Source of the DNA: Theileria orientalis strain Shintoku
Lineage: Eukaryota > Apicomplexa > Aconoidasida > Piroplasmida > Theileriidae
Direction: 5' to 3'
DNA length: 64,000 nucleotides
Assembly: GCF_000740895.1 (NCBI RefSeq)
Contig: NC_025261.1
Span: forward strand, 310,001 to 374,000
Below the pieces are notes generated by a model. The model did not search any database. It worked only from the letters and a program-made list of their open reading frames with translations, and was not told where the DNA came from. Of the stretch, positions 23,877 through 36,400 are shown piece after piece (position 1 is the stretch's first letter; every line of letters begins with the position of its first letter). The position numbers and the translations under genes were made by a program.

Positions 23877-25812
23877 TGTTTTATTTTATGGTACAATTTA
23901 TCAATAATAAATCATATTTTATTTTTTCTGAATTTGTTTACTTCGGTTGAAAACAACTTAACAATTCTGTTTTATTATATTCGAAATCCCTTACAAGGAA
24001 TGGACTATATTATATAACCTATAATAAGAATTTAAAATATAAAACTAAATGTGTGAAACAAAATAACAGTGGACATTAAAACCATTTTTCTGATGATGAT
24101 ATCCTTAATCTCAATATACATACTGCCCGACCTTCTAATTCTTATATAACCTGTATGTGTTTATTTATTTCTTTATTAAACAATCCATAACCTACACACA
24201 TCAAGATGATCTGTTTTAATGATACATTATGTGTTAAAATTATTATAAAAATGATACACAACTTGTATACAGTTTATATTCTAATTATACATTTATATGC
24301 ACATTTCACTTCCTTCTTTCTATATTTATAATGAAAAATTCTTATAAATAATATTTTCATATTAATTTTCAAAATTAAACGAGTATTTACTATTTTATAT
24401 ACATGTTCCTCAGGATCTAACCTATCATCTAATTTATATGAAAAATAAATTATTTCTAAAGATCCATATATTTATAATTTATATTTATATTTTAATATAG
24501 CATCTGTGTGTGTATTTCTATCGCATCACTGGCTTGTTCTATTTTTTTCTAATCTCTAATTTAAAATCTTTATCAGAACTAAAATAACAGATCAATTAAG
24601 ACATTTCAAATCTAAATTATTACTTTTATTATATTGTTAACAAGATTTCAATATATTACCATAGAGATTCAATTGTTTTTCATGGTGAATAATAATCCAT
24701 ATGTGTCGAATTTGATTTATTTATTAAATCTATTTTTATCATTTAAAAGACAAAACATAAATAAAATTGAATGGTTGAACTTATGCAGTAACTGGATTGA
24801 CAATGTAATGTTAGAATAAATATATTATGGAATCCACGCATAACGAAATTAATAGTCTCGGCATATAATATAATAAGAATACATTTGGACAATGAAAATA
24901 TATATAATATATTATTTTATGATAAATTTAAATATATCCAGATTATCGTAACCATGATGAAATTTTATTTCCTTTTTAGGGTTATAATAAAATATCGAAG
25001 TAATGTGTAATTTTAAACCTAGCTTAAATCACAAAAAGGACGTGAGGTTTATTTTAATTTTAAAACATGGTTATCAAAAATTATTCGAATTAATTTGAAC
25101 TGGAGACAAATGTTTTCAAATGACAACACCACCTGGTGCTAACTTTCCCTCCTTGTTAAACCCTTTTCCATTCTCAGGTCCTTATATATATATGTTTCAA
25201 TATCCATAGGAGATCATACATTATAATACTTTTAAATCATTACTAAAAACTTGAGTAACATTTTAAATAAGATAACGTAGTTTTCAGTCATATTTATTTT
25301 CAACGAAATTCTTCTTTTGACTTCTTTTTACATATAATAAGGATATTATGCGGACATTTTAATTTTGCTATTTGTACTTGCTCAAATATTTGTATAAACC
25401 TCCGATTCTGGTTTTGAATCGTATAACACATTTGGACCCGTATTCAAGTTTTGGAATAATTAGCCCATAGAATCAAATCATTTTAATGGTCCACACAGAA
25501 AATAATAGAAGGAATAGTAGTTTAGAAACTATTCTTCCGTTTTTATTATTTATTCTTCATATTGATGTTCCTTGATTTTTATTCTTTTTAATTCTAAATT
25601 TTCTATTGATTTATCTGGTTGATTGACCTTAAATTTCCCTTAAACGTATGTATTTTGATTTGTTTAAACGAAGGTAGTATATATGTTATAGTTTTGCTCA
25701 ACGTAAATGCTGAATTTTGATACACATTGGAATTGTACATTTTAAAATATTTTTTAAAGCTGTTTAGCTAAAATTTAGAGCGGAGCCAATATTTACTCAA
25801 CTCTTGATATAA
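23877..25812. other. 1.9-kb AT-rich divergent intergenic region
   Basis: The longest gene-free stretch, between the divergent exportin-1 and CDPK-like genes. It is strongly AT-rich throughout with many short A/T runs but no tandem array, tRNA-like fold or protein frame worth calling; a 61-residue frame at 24634-24819 is AT-driven. It should contain both promoters. Its length and composition are unlike the other spacers, which are mostly under 600 bp. Confidence 0.6.
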
Positions 25813-28445
25813 ATGGCATCCAGAAAGCAGTCTGCTCATACAAAATCGGTAACGACTTTGAATCTTGTTAACAACTGTTACAAGGATACCGACAGTTCAA
25901 AACTGTTAACTTACAAGGAACGGGAAGATGAAGAAAAGTCATCAAAACAAGTTAATAGAATGAGTGGTAAGCATGAGATTATGATCACACCAACGACCAC
26001 AGTGACAAATTCAGTTTTTTCCAGCTCCATTGCGAGTACAACAGCAACAACGATATCGTTGAAGCAGAACAACCACTATTCGAACCTGATATCGAACCTG
26101 TTTGGAAGTCGAGTGTACGACAGCGGAATAAGAAATGTTACAAATTTCAGCTTCAACTCCATGGACATGTCCCTGATTAACCCGCACAAGGACTCCATGA
26201 AGACGAAGCGAGGTTACAGAGAAGTGTCCCCGAGGTCGAACAAGAGTAACAGAGAAGTGGCGATGAAGTGCGCGAAGAGCAACAAGGACATAGTCATCAG
26301 GTCGAACAAGACGCAGGTCAAGGAGCAGAACTTTAGAGTGACGAGAGCAACAGATAAGCTGCTCGACAGCACATACAAGAACTTCAGCAGCGTCCTCAAG
26401 GGGAACTACACCACCTACAGGAAAAAGTACCTGGAAGGACCAGTCGTGGGAAGAGGAAGCTTCGGAGTGGTGAAGACTCTCTTCAGCATGGTGGAAATAT
26501 TGGACCTGTACCAGTACGTCCCGACGAAAAACAGGCCGCCAATCAACAACCTGTCCAAGGGAATCACGAGGCTGAGCGACAACAACTACGAGTTCTGCGG
26601 AGTAAAGCTGACGAGTCCCACGAGGGCTGCGAAGATCATGAACTTCGACAAGATAAAGAAGACGGGGCCGAAGAACCTGCTCCACATCCTGAGGGAGGTG
26701 TCAATAGGATCCTGGAACGACCACCCGAACATAGTTAAGGTGAAGGAGATATACCTCGACGAACAGATACTGAAGTACCTCAACAACATAAATAACCTGG
26801 ACGACAAGGAGATGGTGCTCAGCGGCAAGAACAATAACGTGTACCTGGTGATGGAGTACTGCAGCGGAGGGGACCTCAGCGGGCTGTTCATCGACGAGTT
26901 AGACAAGGAGACGATCATACCGAAGCTATTCGTGCAGATATTCAGAGCGCTCTCGTACATTAACTCAAAGGGAATAGCGCACCGCGACGTGAAGCCTGAG
27001 AACTTTCTGATAACGCACAAGTCGGAGGGCGCTAACGCGAAGCTGGGACGCCACAAGGGGGGCCTGCTGTACGACGACATAACAATTAAGCTGGCAGATT
27101 TCGGCCTCGCAAACTCGTCGCCACGCCTGCTGAAGACGCGCGCAGGTAGGGCTGGTGTATATATATAAGTGTGTGTATAAACATACATACATACAGACAC
27201 AAGTGTGTGCTCAATACTAGTATAGGGTATTAATTTTAAATTTAGGAACGCCGTACTACGTCGCACCGGAGATCATCAAGTGCAGCGGAAGCAACTACTA
27301 CAACGTGAAGTGCGACTCGTGGTCGGCAGGAATAATGTTGCACATATTCCTCCTGGGCTCGTGCCCATTCCACGACGAGTCGGACGTCAAAAAGCTGAAC
27401 AAGGTGGTAAACCAGGAGATCGACTGGACTCATGAAATATACGCAACGATACCGCCGGAAGCATATGACCTGCTGAAGAAGCTCCTCGTGAAGAACCCGT
27501 CGAAGAGAATATCAACGACGGATTCGCTGAAGCACCTGTATTTTCAGAAGTTCACAGGTAAGTGTGGCATATTCACACAATATAGTTGTTGTGACAATAT
27601 AGATAAGTACACACGTGTATTGTGATGCATCTACTATCTAATCCTAATAAATGTGAGCAGGTTATGCGCCGTTGAACAGAAGCATCAGTGAAACGTCCCT
27701 GATTGACATGCTGGCGCAGTTTTACAAGTTCCCGGTGCTTAAGAGGGTCGCCCTCTGCATCATGATAAGGCAGATGTCCGAATATAAGCTAACAGAGCTG
27801 TGCGACCTATACAAGTACCTCACCACCTTCTCCCACGACCTGAACAGCGTTAACGTGCAGTCGCTCACGAAGTACGCGAACCGACGCAGCACCGACGTGA
27901 GCAGAGACAAGAACTACAACCACAAGATGAGCAAACTTAACTACCTGAAGGAGTCGCTGAACATCGAAGAGATCACCTTCACGGAGTTCGTGGCCTCGCA
28001 GATGGCCTACGAGCTCTGCCAGGACAACGACCTGATAGCGAACGTGTTCGCAGGACTGCACTCGGACCTGCCGGGAAGACGCAGCCTCTTCATCAACGAG
28101 CAGGACCTGGAGAGACTGACCAGCAGCTACACGCAGCGCTCCACCAAGCTGGACCTGAAGCTGGAGCTCATGGAAGACCGGCGGAGGTCAGACACGCAGA
28201 TGTTGAACAACATCAAATTCATTTTAAACGACGCCTGCGAGTACGCGGATAACATTTACGACGATAACAAGACTCGAGGGAACACAAGCGGCCTGGGCGG
28301 ATTCCTGAGGTCCAACCGGGGGAATGACAAAGAGTCGTCAATGTCGATAGATGAATTTTTCCTCATGATGAGCTTCAGCCCTGACAAGGAGAGCGAGCCT
28401 GAGGAATCCAGATTAGCTAGAATTAAACGCAAGAGAATAAAATGA
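25813..28445 (+). CDS. CDPK-like protein kinase with degenerate EF-hands
   Basis: Three exons (25813-27145, 27246-27557, 27661-28445) encode about 809 residues. Residues 1-195 are a low-complexity Ser/Thr/Asn/Lys extension without a clear N-myristoylation start (MASRK). The kinase domain has the glycine loop GPVVGRGSFGVVK, the catalytic lysine in RAAKIMNFDK, IAHRDVKPENFL, DFGLA and TPYYVAPEIIK, so it should be active. About 45 residues are inserted between the glycine loop and the lysine. After the kinase, ALCIMIRQMSEYKLTELCDL matches the junction/regulatory helix of calcium-dependent kinases. Four EF-hand-like segments follow (ending FTEFVASQM, FINEQDLERL, MSIDEFFLMM), but their loops lack the Asp/Asn/Glu calcium ligands. 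It thus looks like a CDPK that has lost calcium sensing. The C-terminus is basic (IKRKRIK). Confidence 0.88.
27146..27245 (+). other. Intron with TA and ACAT microsatellites
   Basis: The first intron of the CDPK-like gene (100 nt) lies between the DFG region and the TPYYVAPE block. It contains tatatata and acatacatacat tracts. Donor GTAGGG and acceptor TTTAG restore frame exactly (TRAG-TPYYV). Confidence 0.75.
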
Positions 28446-28547
28446 TGACTAATATGATTGTAGTGTGTCCTCGAAATTAGATATTATTTTTTTCGGAACG
28501 CAGTTACATGGTACAAAAATTGTATTTTAGGTTGTTTTGCATTGTAT

Positions 28548-31500
28548 ATGATGGATCGCAGCCGGTTGAACTCACTTTTTGGGCCGGAGCCACTAGGTTC
28601 AATATACGAAGGCACTCTTGAAATTTCACAAAGGAATCCAGACGCTTATGACTCACGAACGTTTTCACATGATAAAATAAACATAGTAAAAGATCCTCTA
28701 ATAAAAAAAGTCGTAGAGAACTTAGATTTGGCTTATAAACACACGCAACAAACAACAGAAAAAACGCAGTTTAAAAAATCAAACAACGCAGTAGATTCAG
28801 TTAAAAATCGCCCTAAAAATCAATTAGAAAAAACAACTGTCTCGGATAAATCACTTAAAAAGTCCGTAGATGTGATTATCGTACCACTATTGAGGTTGCT
28901 AGTCCAGTCAGGATTCTACATGACCACTTCATCATGCTCAGGAAGAATCGTATTCTTTGAAAAGGACAGACACTACCAAGGCAAGGATAACTTGATCTAC
29001 GGGAGGTCAGGGAGGATTCTTTACTCCTCACACTTTCCAATTATACAGAACAAGTTCGAACTCCTATTAGCTTCTGTGGATTCGAACCCGAAATATAAGT
29101 TTGATTGCTACAAAAGTGACCACGAGGAGGAAGTCGATGAACTTTTGCACGAATCTCAGACAAATTTGACAAATGAGTCTGGATTCTCCGAGAATGAGGT
29201 GATCCTTAAGTTTGAGCCGTTCATCGTCCACGTGCAATGCAGAAACATGGACGCAGCAGTAAAACTGATGGATATGTGCAAGAACGTAGGCCTGAAGCAG
29301 TCGGGAATTAGCTCGTACGGAAGAAAGATCATCGTCGCAGTCAGGGGGAACGGCTCGTTGGAGTCGCCGATAATGATTAAGAAGTACAGAATCGAGAACT
29401 ACTTGCCAAGGCTTGTGGAGAACAAGCACCTGGTAAATGACGAGTACTTGACATACCTGATTAATTGCTGTAATCGGAAGATGGTTCGTAACATTTACCA
29501 AATTGTTAGGCTGTACCATAGGTTGAAGGAGGAATTTAAGTGCAATGAACATGAGTTTAAGAATAGTCAAAATAAAAAGATCCGTTACCCAATAGGTCCA
29601 ATGTGTTTGAATTGGCACGAATATAGTACGGAATATAAAGATTTGTTCTCACAGAAAAAGTTGAAATACAGGAGTACCTTTTCGTTGCCCTTTGGAGTTG
29701 ACATCCCAGTGGGAGTGTTGTCGTTTTCAGAGACGTCGAAAAACCTGCTGAGGACACAGTGCTGCCTGACGTCGTCGAAAAGGTACGTCGTGATATTTGG
29801 AGGAGATGAAAAGGCGACGTCGAAGACGATATGCGTGTTAGACCTGGAAAAGGCGCACAAAGGCTTCATGGTGTTTGACATCGGCATGGAAGGGCCGGAG
29901 CCGACGAAGGACACGGATATGATCTGCGACGGAGACGTCTTTATAACACACGGAGGGATGAAGAACATGAAGCTGTACTCAAACCACGTGTACGTGTTGT
30001 ACGTGTATCAAGACGAAGTCGGAGACACAGGAACAACGTGGCTTAAGTGTGAAGTGAAAGGGTCGAAAGCACCTAAGCCGAGACACAGGCACTCGATGTG
30101 CCTGGAAAAGAGGACGCTGATAGACCAAGGGACCGACCTGACGTCCCCGTTTCTGTGCTACGAAACGAAGTTCTTTGTCGCAGGAGGATTCTCGACGGTG
30201 TCGGAGCCGTACGACGAGCGGTACATCTGGAGGTGCACGCTGACGTATAAGCTGCGGCAAAACAAGGTGCTCTCTCCAGTAGTAGAATGGGAACACGTGT
30301 ACATTGATACCACGGACCCGTGGATTAGCGGCTCACTAGCCTACCACGCACCCTCAGAAACACTGTATTTCATCGGAGGTTTCAAAAGTTTCTATGAGCC
30401 GTACACGTACGACGAATACATGACGAAAATCGAAGGCCTTGACCTGAAGTCGATGAAATTGGTCAAGTGTGGAATGACGTCAAGCAGGCTCATGAAAAAC
30501 GGAAGTAACGGAGAAGCTCAGGCAGACAAGGATAAAAAGACGGAGCCATACTCAGTTAGTAAATGCTTCCCATATAAAAGAATGACACACCGTTTAGTTA
30601 AAATGACCGAGGACGATTATTTGCTAGTGGGACGTCACGCGAGTGGAAAGTGCAGCTGTGAAATCTGGTATTGTAACCTGAAGGAGCTCGTATGGCACAA
30701 GGCATTCGACATGGACTCAGGAGCAATATGCGGCTTCGGCGCGTGCCTGGTGCGCTATGAGAAGGGAAACTGCAAGCACATGGAACTGTGGATGGCAGGA
30801 GGAGGGATCCCGCTGGGTTATACCTTCGGCTCGGTCTACGACCCGCCAGTTAGAATCGTGCTCTACTGCAACAATAACTGCACAGGAAACGTGGCCCACG
30901 ACTGCGCAGATGACGCTGATATTCTCTGCGACAACGACGCCTCTACAGGATCTGAAGATGGCTACAACGCCATGGGAATGTACATAGTGGTTGAAGACCA
31001 GACAAAGTTGAAGAAGATTAAGACGCTCTGTGAACACAACGGAGTTTTTGACAAGTCGAGGAAAATAGCGGAGTTTAGCAGCGCGAGCACGTATTTCTTC
31101 CACTACGCAACGTGCAGCGACAACTCGGGCATTAAGCTGTGCTCAAAGTGCTACGAAAGGAGCAGGTGTGGATTCTGCAACTGCTGCTCCTCCTGTAGCA
31201 GAGCAAAGTACGTCTCGGAGAAGCCGTGCTTCCTCGTGCCGGTATTGAGAAGGTTCGAACACAACGAACTGGACGGCGCGCCGACTTTCAACGTGTTCTC
31301 AAACGCACACCTGAGTAAGAAGTCCTCCCAGAACCCGAAAAAGAAGCTGCTGTCGATCATCAAAGGCAAGGTAAACGAAGGCGACGTCGACGCTTCAGTC
31401 ATGGGAACGGCGCTATTGATAACGAGTAGCCTGAATCAGTACATTTGCCCAAGCAAGATTGACTGGAAAATGGTGTCGACTGAATTCAACGTGAAGTCGG

Positions 31501-32558
31501 TGGCCGTGGCCGGAGAGATCGAAGGCGAAAAGAGACAGAGGCGCGTAGAATTGTTGTACGGGCCCGAAGAAGTATCGGTCAAGGAAAACGGAGTAACATA
31601 CCACTTTAACATCACCAAAAACATGTTTTCGAAGGGGAATTCATATGAAAGGTACTGGATACGTCCTGTAGATATATAGTCAGACCCACACGTATTTATA
31701 TATATATATGTATATATATATAGATGATATAGGCGCAGGCATATTTATATATACAACACATAGGGATATGATATAGGCACACATACATACATACATAATA
31801 CATTTGTGATAAACACTAAACTTGTTCAATAATGTTGTAGGATACGACTGGTCAAAACATACTTCAATCAGCCAGCACAGGATTCAGTTGAAAATGCAGC
31901 CTCCACAAGGAGTGAGCTCATAGTGGATTTTTTTTGCGGAATAGGCTACTTTAGCGTGCCCATCCTGAAGTTCACGGACAAAGGGAGGGTCTCGAAGATT
32001 CTGTGTGTGGACATAAACGCCGAGGCGATCAAGTACATAAACAAGAACTGCGAGTCAAATATGATTGACAAGAACAGGATTGAAACCCACGTCGGGGACT
32101 GCTCGAAGTTCGGAGAGGCCTTTGGAGCCAATTACGTGGGCAAGGCCGACAGGGTACTGCTGGGACTGCTGCCGAGTTCCGAGATAGGCTGGATTCCAGC
32201 GCTGCGAGCTCTGAATAAAAAGGACGGAGGGACACTGCACGTCCACGGGCTGACGGAGTGCAAGTCGACCCTTAAGTTTCCGCCCATAAAGTCCTCTGAG
32301 GATTGGGAAAGCTACGTCCTAAGCAACGGTTACGCAGATCCTACCGCTAAAGGAGAGGCTTCGTTTGAAAGACCCGTTAAAAACTTTGGCCTATACGTGC
32401 TTAAAAAGTTCCACCAGTTGAGTAACACGGTTTGTTGTATGAGTCAGTTTTGTTGGTCACTCGAGGTCATACACTCAAGGTCGGTGAAGCACTATTCGCC
32501 TAACATGTACCACGGAGTTGTTGATTTAAAATTAACTCCGATTCCTTCAAGCTCCTAA
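28548..32558 (+). CDS. TYW3-kelch-TYW2 fusion, tRNA wybutosine synthesis
   Basis: Exons 28548-31651 and 31841-32558 give about 1,273 residues. Residues about 1-300 are a TYW3 methyltransferase domain: VPLLRLLVQSGFYMTTSSCS followed by GRIVFF, then ILKFEPFIVHVQCRNMDAAV and GLKQSGIS. The middle (about 370-800) has kelch repeats (KRYVVIFGGDEKA, FFVAGGFSTVSEPYDERYIW, LYFIGGF) like the C-terminal half of TYW4. The end is a TYW2/Trm5-type domain: RVELLYGPEEVSVKENGVTY, MFSKGNSYER, then after the intron LIVDFFCGIGYFSVP, the AdoMet motif. In eukaryotes TYW2 adds the aminocarboxypropyl group and TYW3 methylates during yW-37 formation on tRNA-Phe. Plants carry the same three-part order in one protein. 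The splice joins SYER to IRLVKTYFNQPAQ. A Cys cluster separates kelch and TYW2 parts. The ATG at 28548 is the first in frame. Confidence 0.9.
31690..31800. repeat. Intronic TA/ACAT simple repeats
   Basis: Inside the 189-nt intron of the wybutosine fusion gene. Runs of tatatata and cacatacatacatacata plus two copies of a gatataggc..ca block. Likely slippage-prone neutral sequence. Confidence 0.7.
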
Positions 32559-32616
32559 TTTTATAAAACAGCGATTTTGCTTATTTAACAGGTTTAGTGT
32601 ACTGATTTTTGTATAA

Positions 32617-33170
32617 ATGGGTTCGAAACACCACCCGGATTTGGTAATGTGCCGAAAGCAGCCAGGCATAGGTAAACAACTAGATTCTACAAATTTCCAC
32701 ATTCCATTGATAATTATACATCTGATGCATATTATTGTTATATTATTTTCCATGACATAACAGTATAATATCACCTAATTATGACTAAATGGTATGCTAA
32801 CGCTTAATTTGCAGCTATCGGACGTTTATGTGAGAAGTGCGATGGAAAGTGTCCGATCTGTGATTCCTATGTTAGACCTAACCTTCTTGTTAGGATTTGC
32901 GAGGAGTGCAATTATGGAATGAACCAGGTACAGCCTTTTACTAAACCTTGTAGTATAAATTGTCATATTTACCATATAAATATAAATAATATTCAGGGAA
33001 GATGTGTTATTTGTGGAGGACCAGGGATTTCGGATGCGTACTACTGCAAAGCGTGTTGCCAGTGTGAGAAGGACCGTGACGGATGTCCCAAGATTATAAA
33101 TCTCGGAAGCGCAAAAACAGACCTCTTCTACGAACGGAAGAAGTACGGATACAATAAACAGACTTTGTGA
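32617..33170 (+). CDS. PHF5A: PHF5A / Rds3, SF3b complex subunit
   Basis: Three exons (32617-32671, 32815-32927, 32997-33170) encode 113 residues, very near the 110 of the human protein. PHF5A is a zinc-knuckle subunit of the SF3b part of U2 snRNP that helps recognise the branch point. The sequence is nearly invariant: [52 protein letters not shown], then [20 protein letters not shown] and [18 protein letters not shown]. All the paired cysteines of the zinc sites are present. Splice sites are canonical with phases that rebuild the conserved blocks exactly. Its presence fits an organism with many introns. Confidence 0.98.
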
Positions 33171-33458
33171 TAAAAGGTGTACGATATTCTCAATCTTATC
33201 GCTATGAAGTGCTAATATGCTCGTTAACATGTCATTACACTAATAAATATTTTTTAAACGGAAACATTTGGTTCCTTTCATAATTTCAATTTATTCTGTG
33301 ATTAAATATCGATGATGTGGATGGTACTAGAATAGTTTACATATCGAGTATCATTGATGGTGCTTCACATCAGCTTATTTATGTAAGAAAATTTCATAAC
33401 TATTATTTAAACATTTTTAGATTTTTAAATTCAAAATTATGCTATTTGTCATATCGCA

Positions 33459-36400
33459 ATGTCTTCAAGCGGTGAATCTGACGAGGAGGTTGTGTTTCAA
33501 AAGAAGCCAAACGCCTTTAACTCACTTTTGGATGATGACGATGATCCTTCCAGTGAAGGTAACATTCGAAATAGTTAATTTAGATATATTTGTGTATATT
33601 TATTCTATTAAAACCATGATAATTTATACACAGATGATGTGAAAGTTAAAGCTAAAAACAGTACCAAAACAATCAAAGAGAGTCCCACAGATGTAAGTTT
33701 TTATCAATTAAACAATTCCTTAGGATTCCGACAAAGCGGCTTCTAAACAAAAGGGGAAGAAGAAGGTAACGTAATAGTAAATTATATTGATATCTTAGAA
33801 GGGGAAGGCAGTGAAACAGGAGTCAGACGATGACGAATTCGATAAACTTCTCGCAGATTTAAATTCTCTAGATGTCAAAGTATGTGTTTTAACTATATAG
33901 TCATGCTCTTACACCTCTTAAACATTTTTAGAAACCAGAGGCGAAATCTGAATCTGGTGTTGAATCCAAAAAGGATGATGATGATAAAGATGGTTTGAAT
34001 GAAGAGGAAGGGAAAGACGCACAGGAGGTTTCCTCTAAAACGCTCAAGAATAAGTTGAAAAAGGAGAAGAAGAAGCAGGCGAAGCTCCAAAAGAAGGAGA
34101 CTCAAGTTGAAGAGCAGGAGGTGAAGGCGGACACTCAGAAGAAGCCACTGTCCCAGGCGGCAAAAATGGCCGCTGAGGTGCAGAAGAGGCTACGTGAATT
34201 GGAGGAGCAGGCCAGGAAGGAAGAAGAGGAAAGAAAGAGAATAGAGGAAGAACAGAGACGGTAAGTAGAAGTGTATAAAACTAATGAATGTTTAACAGTA
34301 GACAGTTAAGTAATAAAAAGAATGAGCATCAGCATTATACTCAAAAACACCAAAAGGGCAATATTTAAATTTACGTAGGAAAGAGGAGGAGGAAGAAAGA
34401 GAAAGGCTAGCCCAGCTAGAAAAGGAGAGACTGAGGAGGAAGGAGAAGAGAGAAAGGAAGAAGAAGGAAGGAAAGCCAGTATCAGCAAAGGAAAAGGTCG
34501 CTGCAGAGAGAAGTAAGCTCTTTTTGGAGCAGTTTGGAAAAACGGTCTCGGTGGAGCAACAAAGTGAAGGGGTTAAGAAGCCAGCAGTCACAAAGAAGCC
34601 TAAGAAGCTCAAGTCAGCGCAATTGGAAGAAGACGAATCCACGGACTCGGAAGATGAGCCTGCAGTATCCTCGGAGCAAGAAGATGGAATGGGTAAGTGC
34701 AGTAGGATAACATGGGATAATAACGGTTTAGGGAGCGAATCGGACGTAGATAACTGGGAAGAGTTGGAAGAGAAGGAGAAGAAGCCAAAAGTACAAAAAC
34801 AGACAGTGGTCAAGTATAAAAAGGAAAGTACGTTGAGTAGTAGAATAGGCTGTTGTTGCACTGGGTAGATTTGATGAAGAGCACCAAGATTAATATTGTT
34901 TTAGACGTCAATCAAGATGACCACGACGATGTGTACGATTACAGGTCCCCGGTATGCTGTGTGCTAGGGCACGTAGATACAGGGAAGACGAAGCTGCTTG
35001 ACAAGATTAGAAGGAGTAACGTGCAGAACGCAGAAGCAGGAGGGATAACTCAGCAGATAGGAGCGACCTTCTTCCCGAAGGAGATGCTGGATTCGCACTG
35101 CCACAAGGTATGTAGTGCCTGATAGGTGGCTATTACTGGCCACGTTAGTGTGTTAGTTATTGGTTTGATTGCACTTATAAGTGTTTTGAATGATAGGGGC
35201 TTTAAACACTTAGGACAGTTATTGTTATTATTATTGTTAGTACTGTTATGCTATTGGTAAACTGCAACTATAATGATTTTTTAAAACGGCCTGAGCCAAT
35301 GCACTAATGTGTGATTTAGATTGATGAGGATCTGTGTGTTAAGGCGCCAGGACTGCTTATTATAGATACACCAGGGCACGAGTCGTTTAACAACCTGAGG
35401 GCCAGAGGATCCTCGCTGTGCGACATTGCGATCCTGGTGGTGGACATCATGCACGGCCTCGAGCCACAGACTATCGAGAGCATTAACCTGCTGAAGGCCA
35501 GGAAGTGCTACTTCGTGATAGCGCTGAACAAGGTGGACAGGATCTACAACTGGAAGCCGAACCCGTGGATGACCTTCAGAGAGTCCCTGGAGAAGCAGCC
35601 CTCAGAGTCGAAATCGGAGTTTGAGGACAGGACGAACCAGATCATGCTCGAGCTCAGTGAGAAGGGACTCAACTCAAAGCTCTACTGGGAGAACGACAAC
35701 ATAAAGAAGAACGTGTCAATATGTCCGACCTCGGCGATCACGGGCGAGGGGATATCGGACCTGCTGTACCTGCTGGTGCAGCTGACGCAGCTGCTGATGA
35801 CAAAGAGACTGACCTTTTCCCAGAAACTGAAGTGCACAGTGCTGGAGGTGAAGACGATAGAGGTTAGTAGTTTTATGCACTTAGGGTTGCGTATTTGGCT
35901 AATAGTTGCCGTATTAGTTAGATAACGGTTGCGTATAGTTACATAACGGTTTCGACCACAAGAAGAATTTGGCGTAGTTGTTTGTTATGCGGGCAATAAT
36001 ATAATTCCTTTAGGGACTGGGGGTCACCGTCGACGTGATTCTGCTCGACGGAGTACTGCGCGAAGGAGACAAGATCGTCCTGTGCGGGCTCTCGGGGCCC
36101 ATCGTCACGAACATTAGAACTCTGCTGACGCCGCAGCCGCTGTCAGAGCTCAGAGTCAAGGGCGAGTACATCAAGCACACCATGATCAAGGCGGCCATGA
36201 GCGTGAAGATCGTGGCCAACGGCCTTGAGGACACGGTCGCGGGCACGGAGCTCTTCGTGGTCGGGGACGCCGACGACGTCGACGAGCTCTGCAACGAGGT
36301 CATGAGCGACATGTCCTCGATCTTCGACTGCATCGACAGGACGGGCGTGGGCGTGTACGTCATGGCCTCGACGCTGGGGTCGCTCGAGGCGCTGCTCCAC

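Noticed and set aside
24634..24819. 61-residue frame in the AT-rich gap
   Set aside because: Asn/Leu/Ile-dominated, no homologous feel, expected by chance in such sequence.
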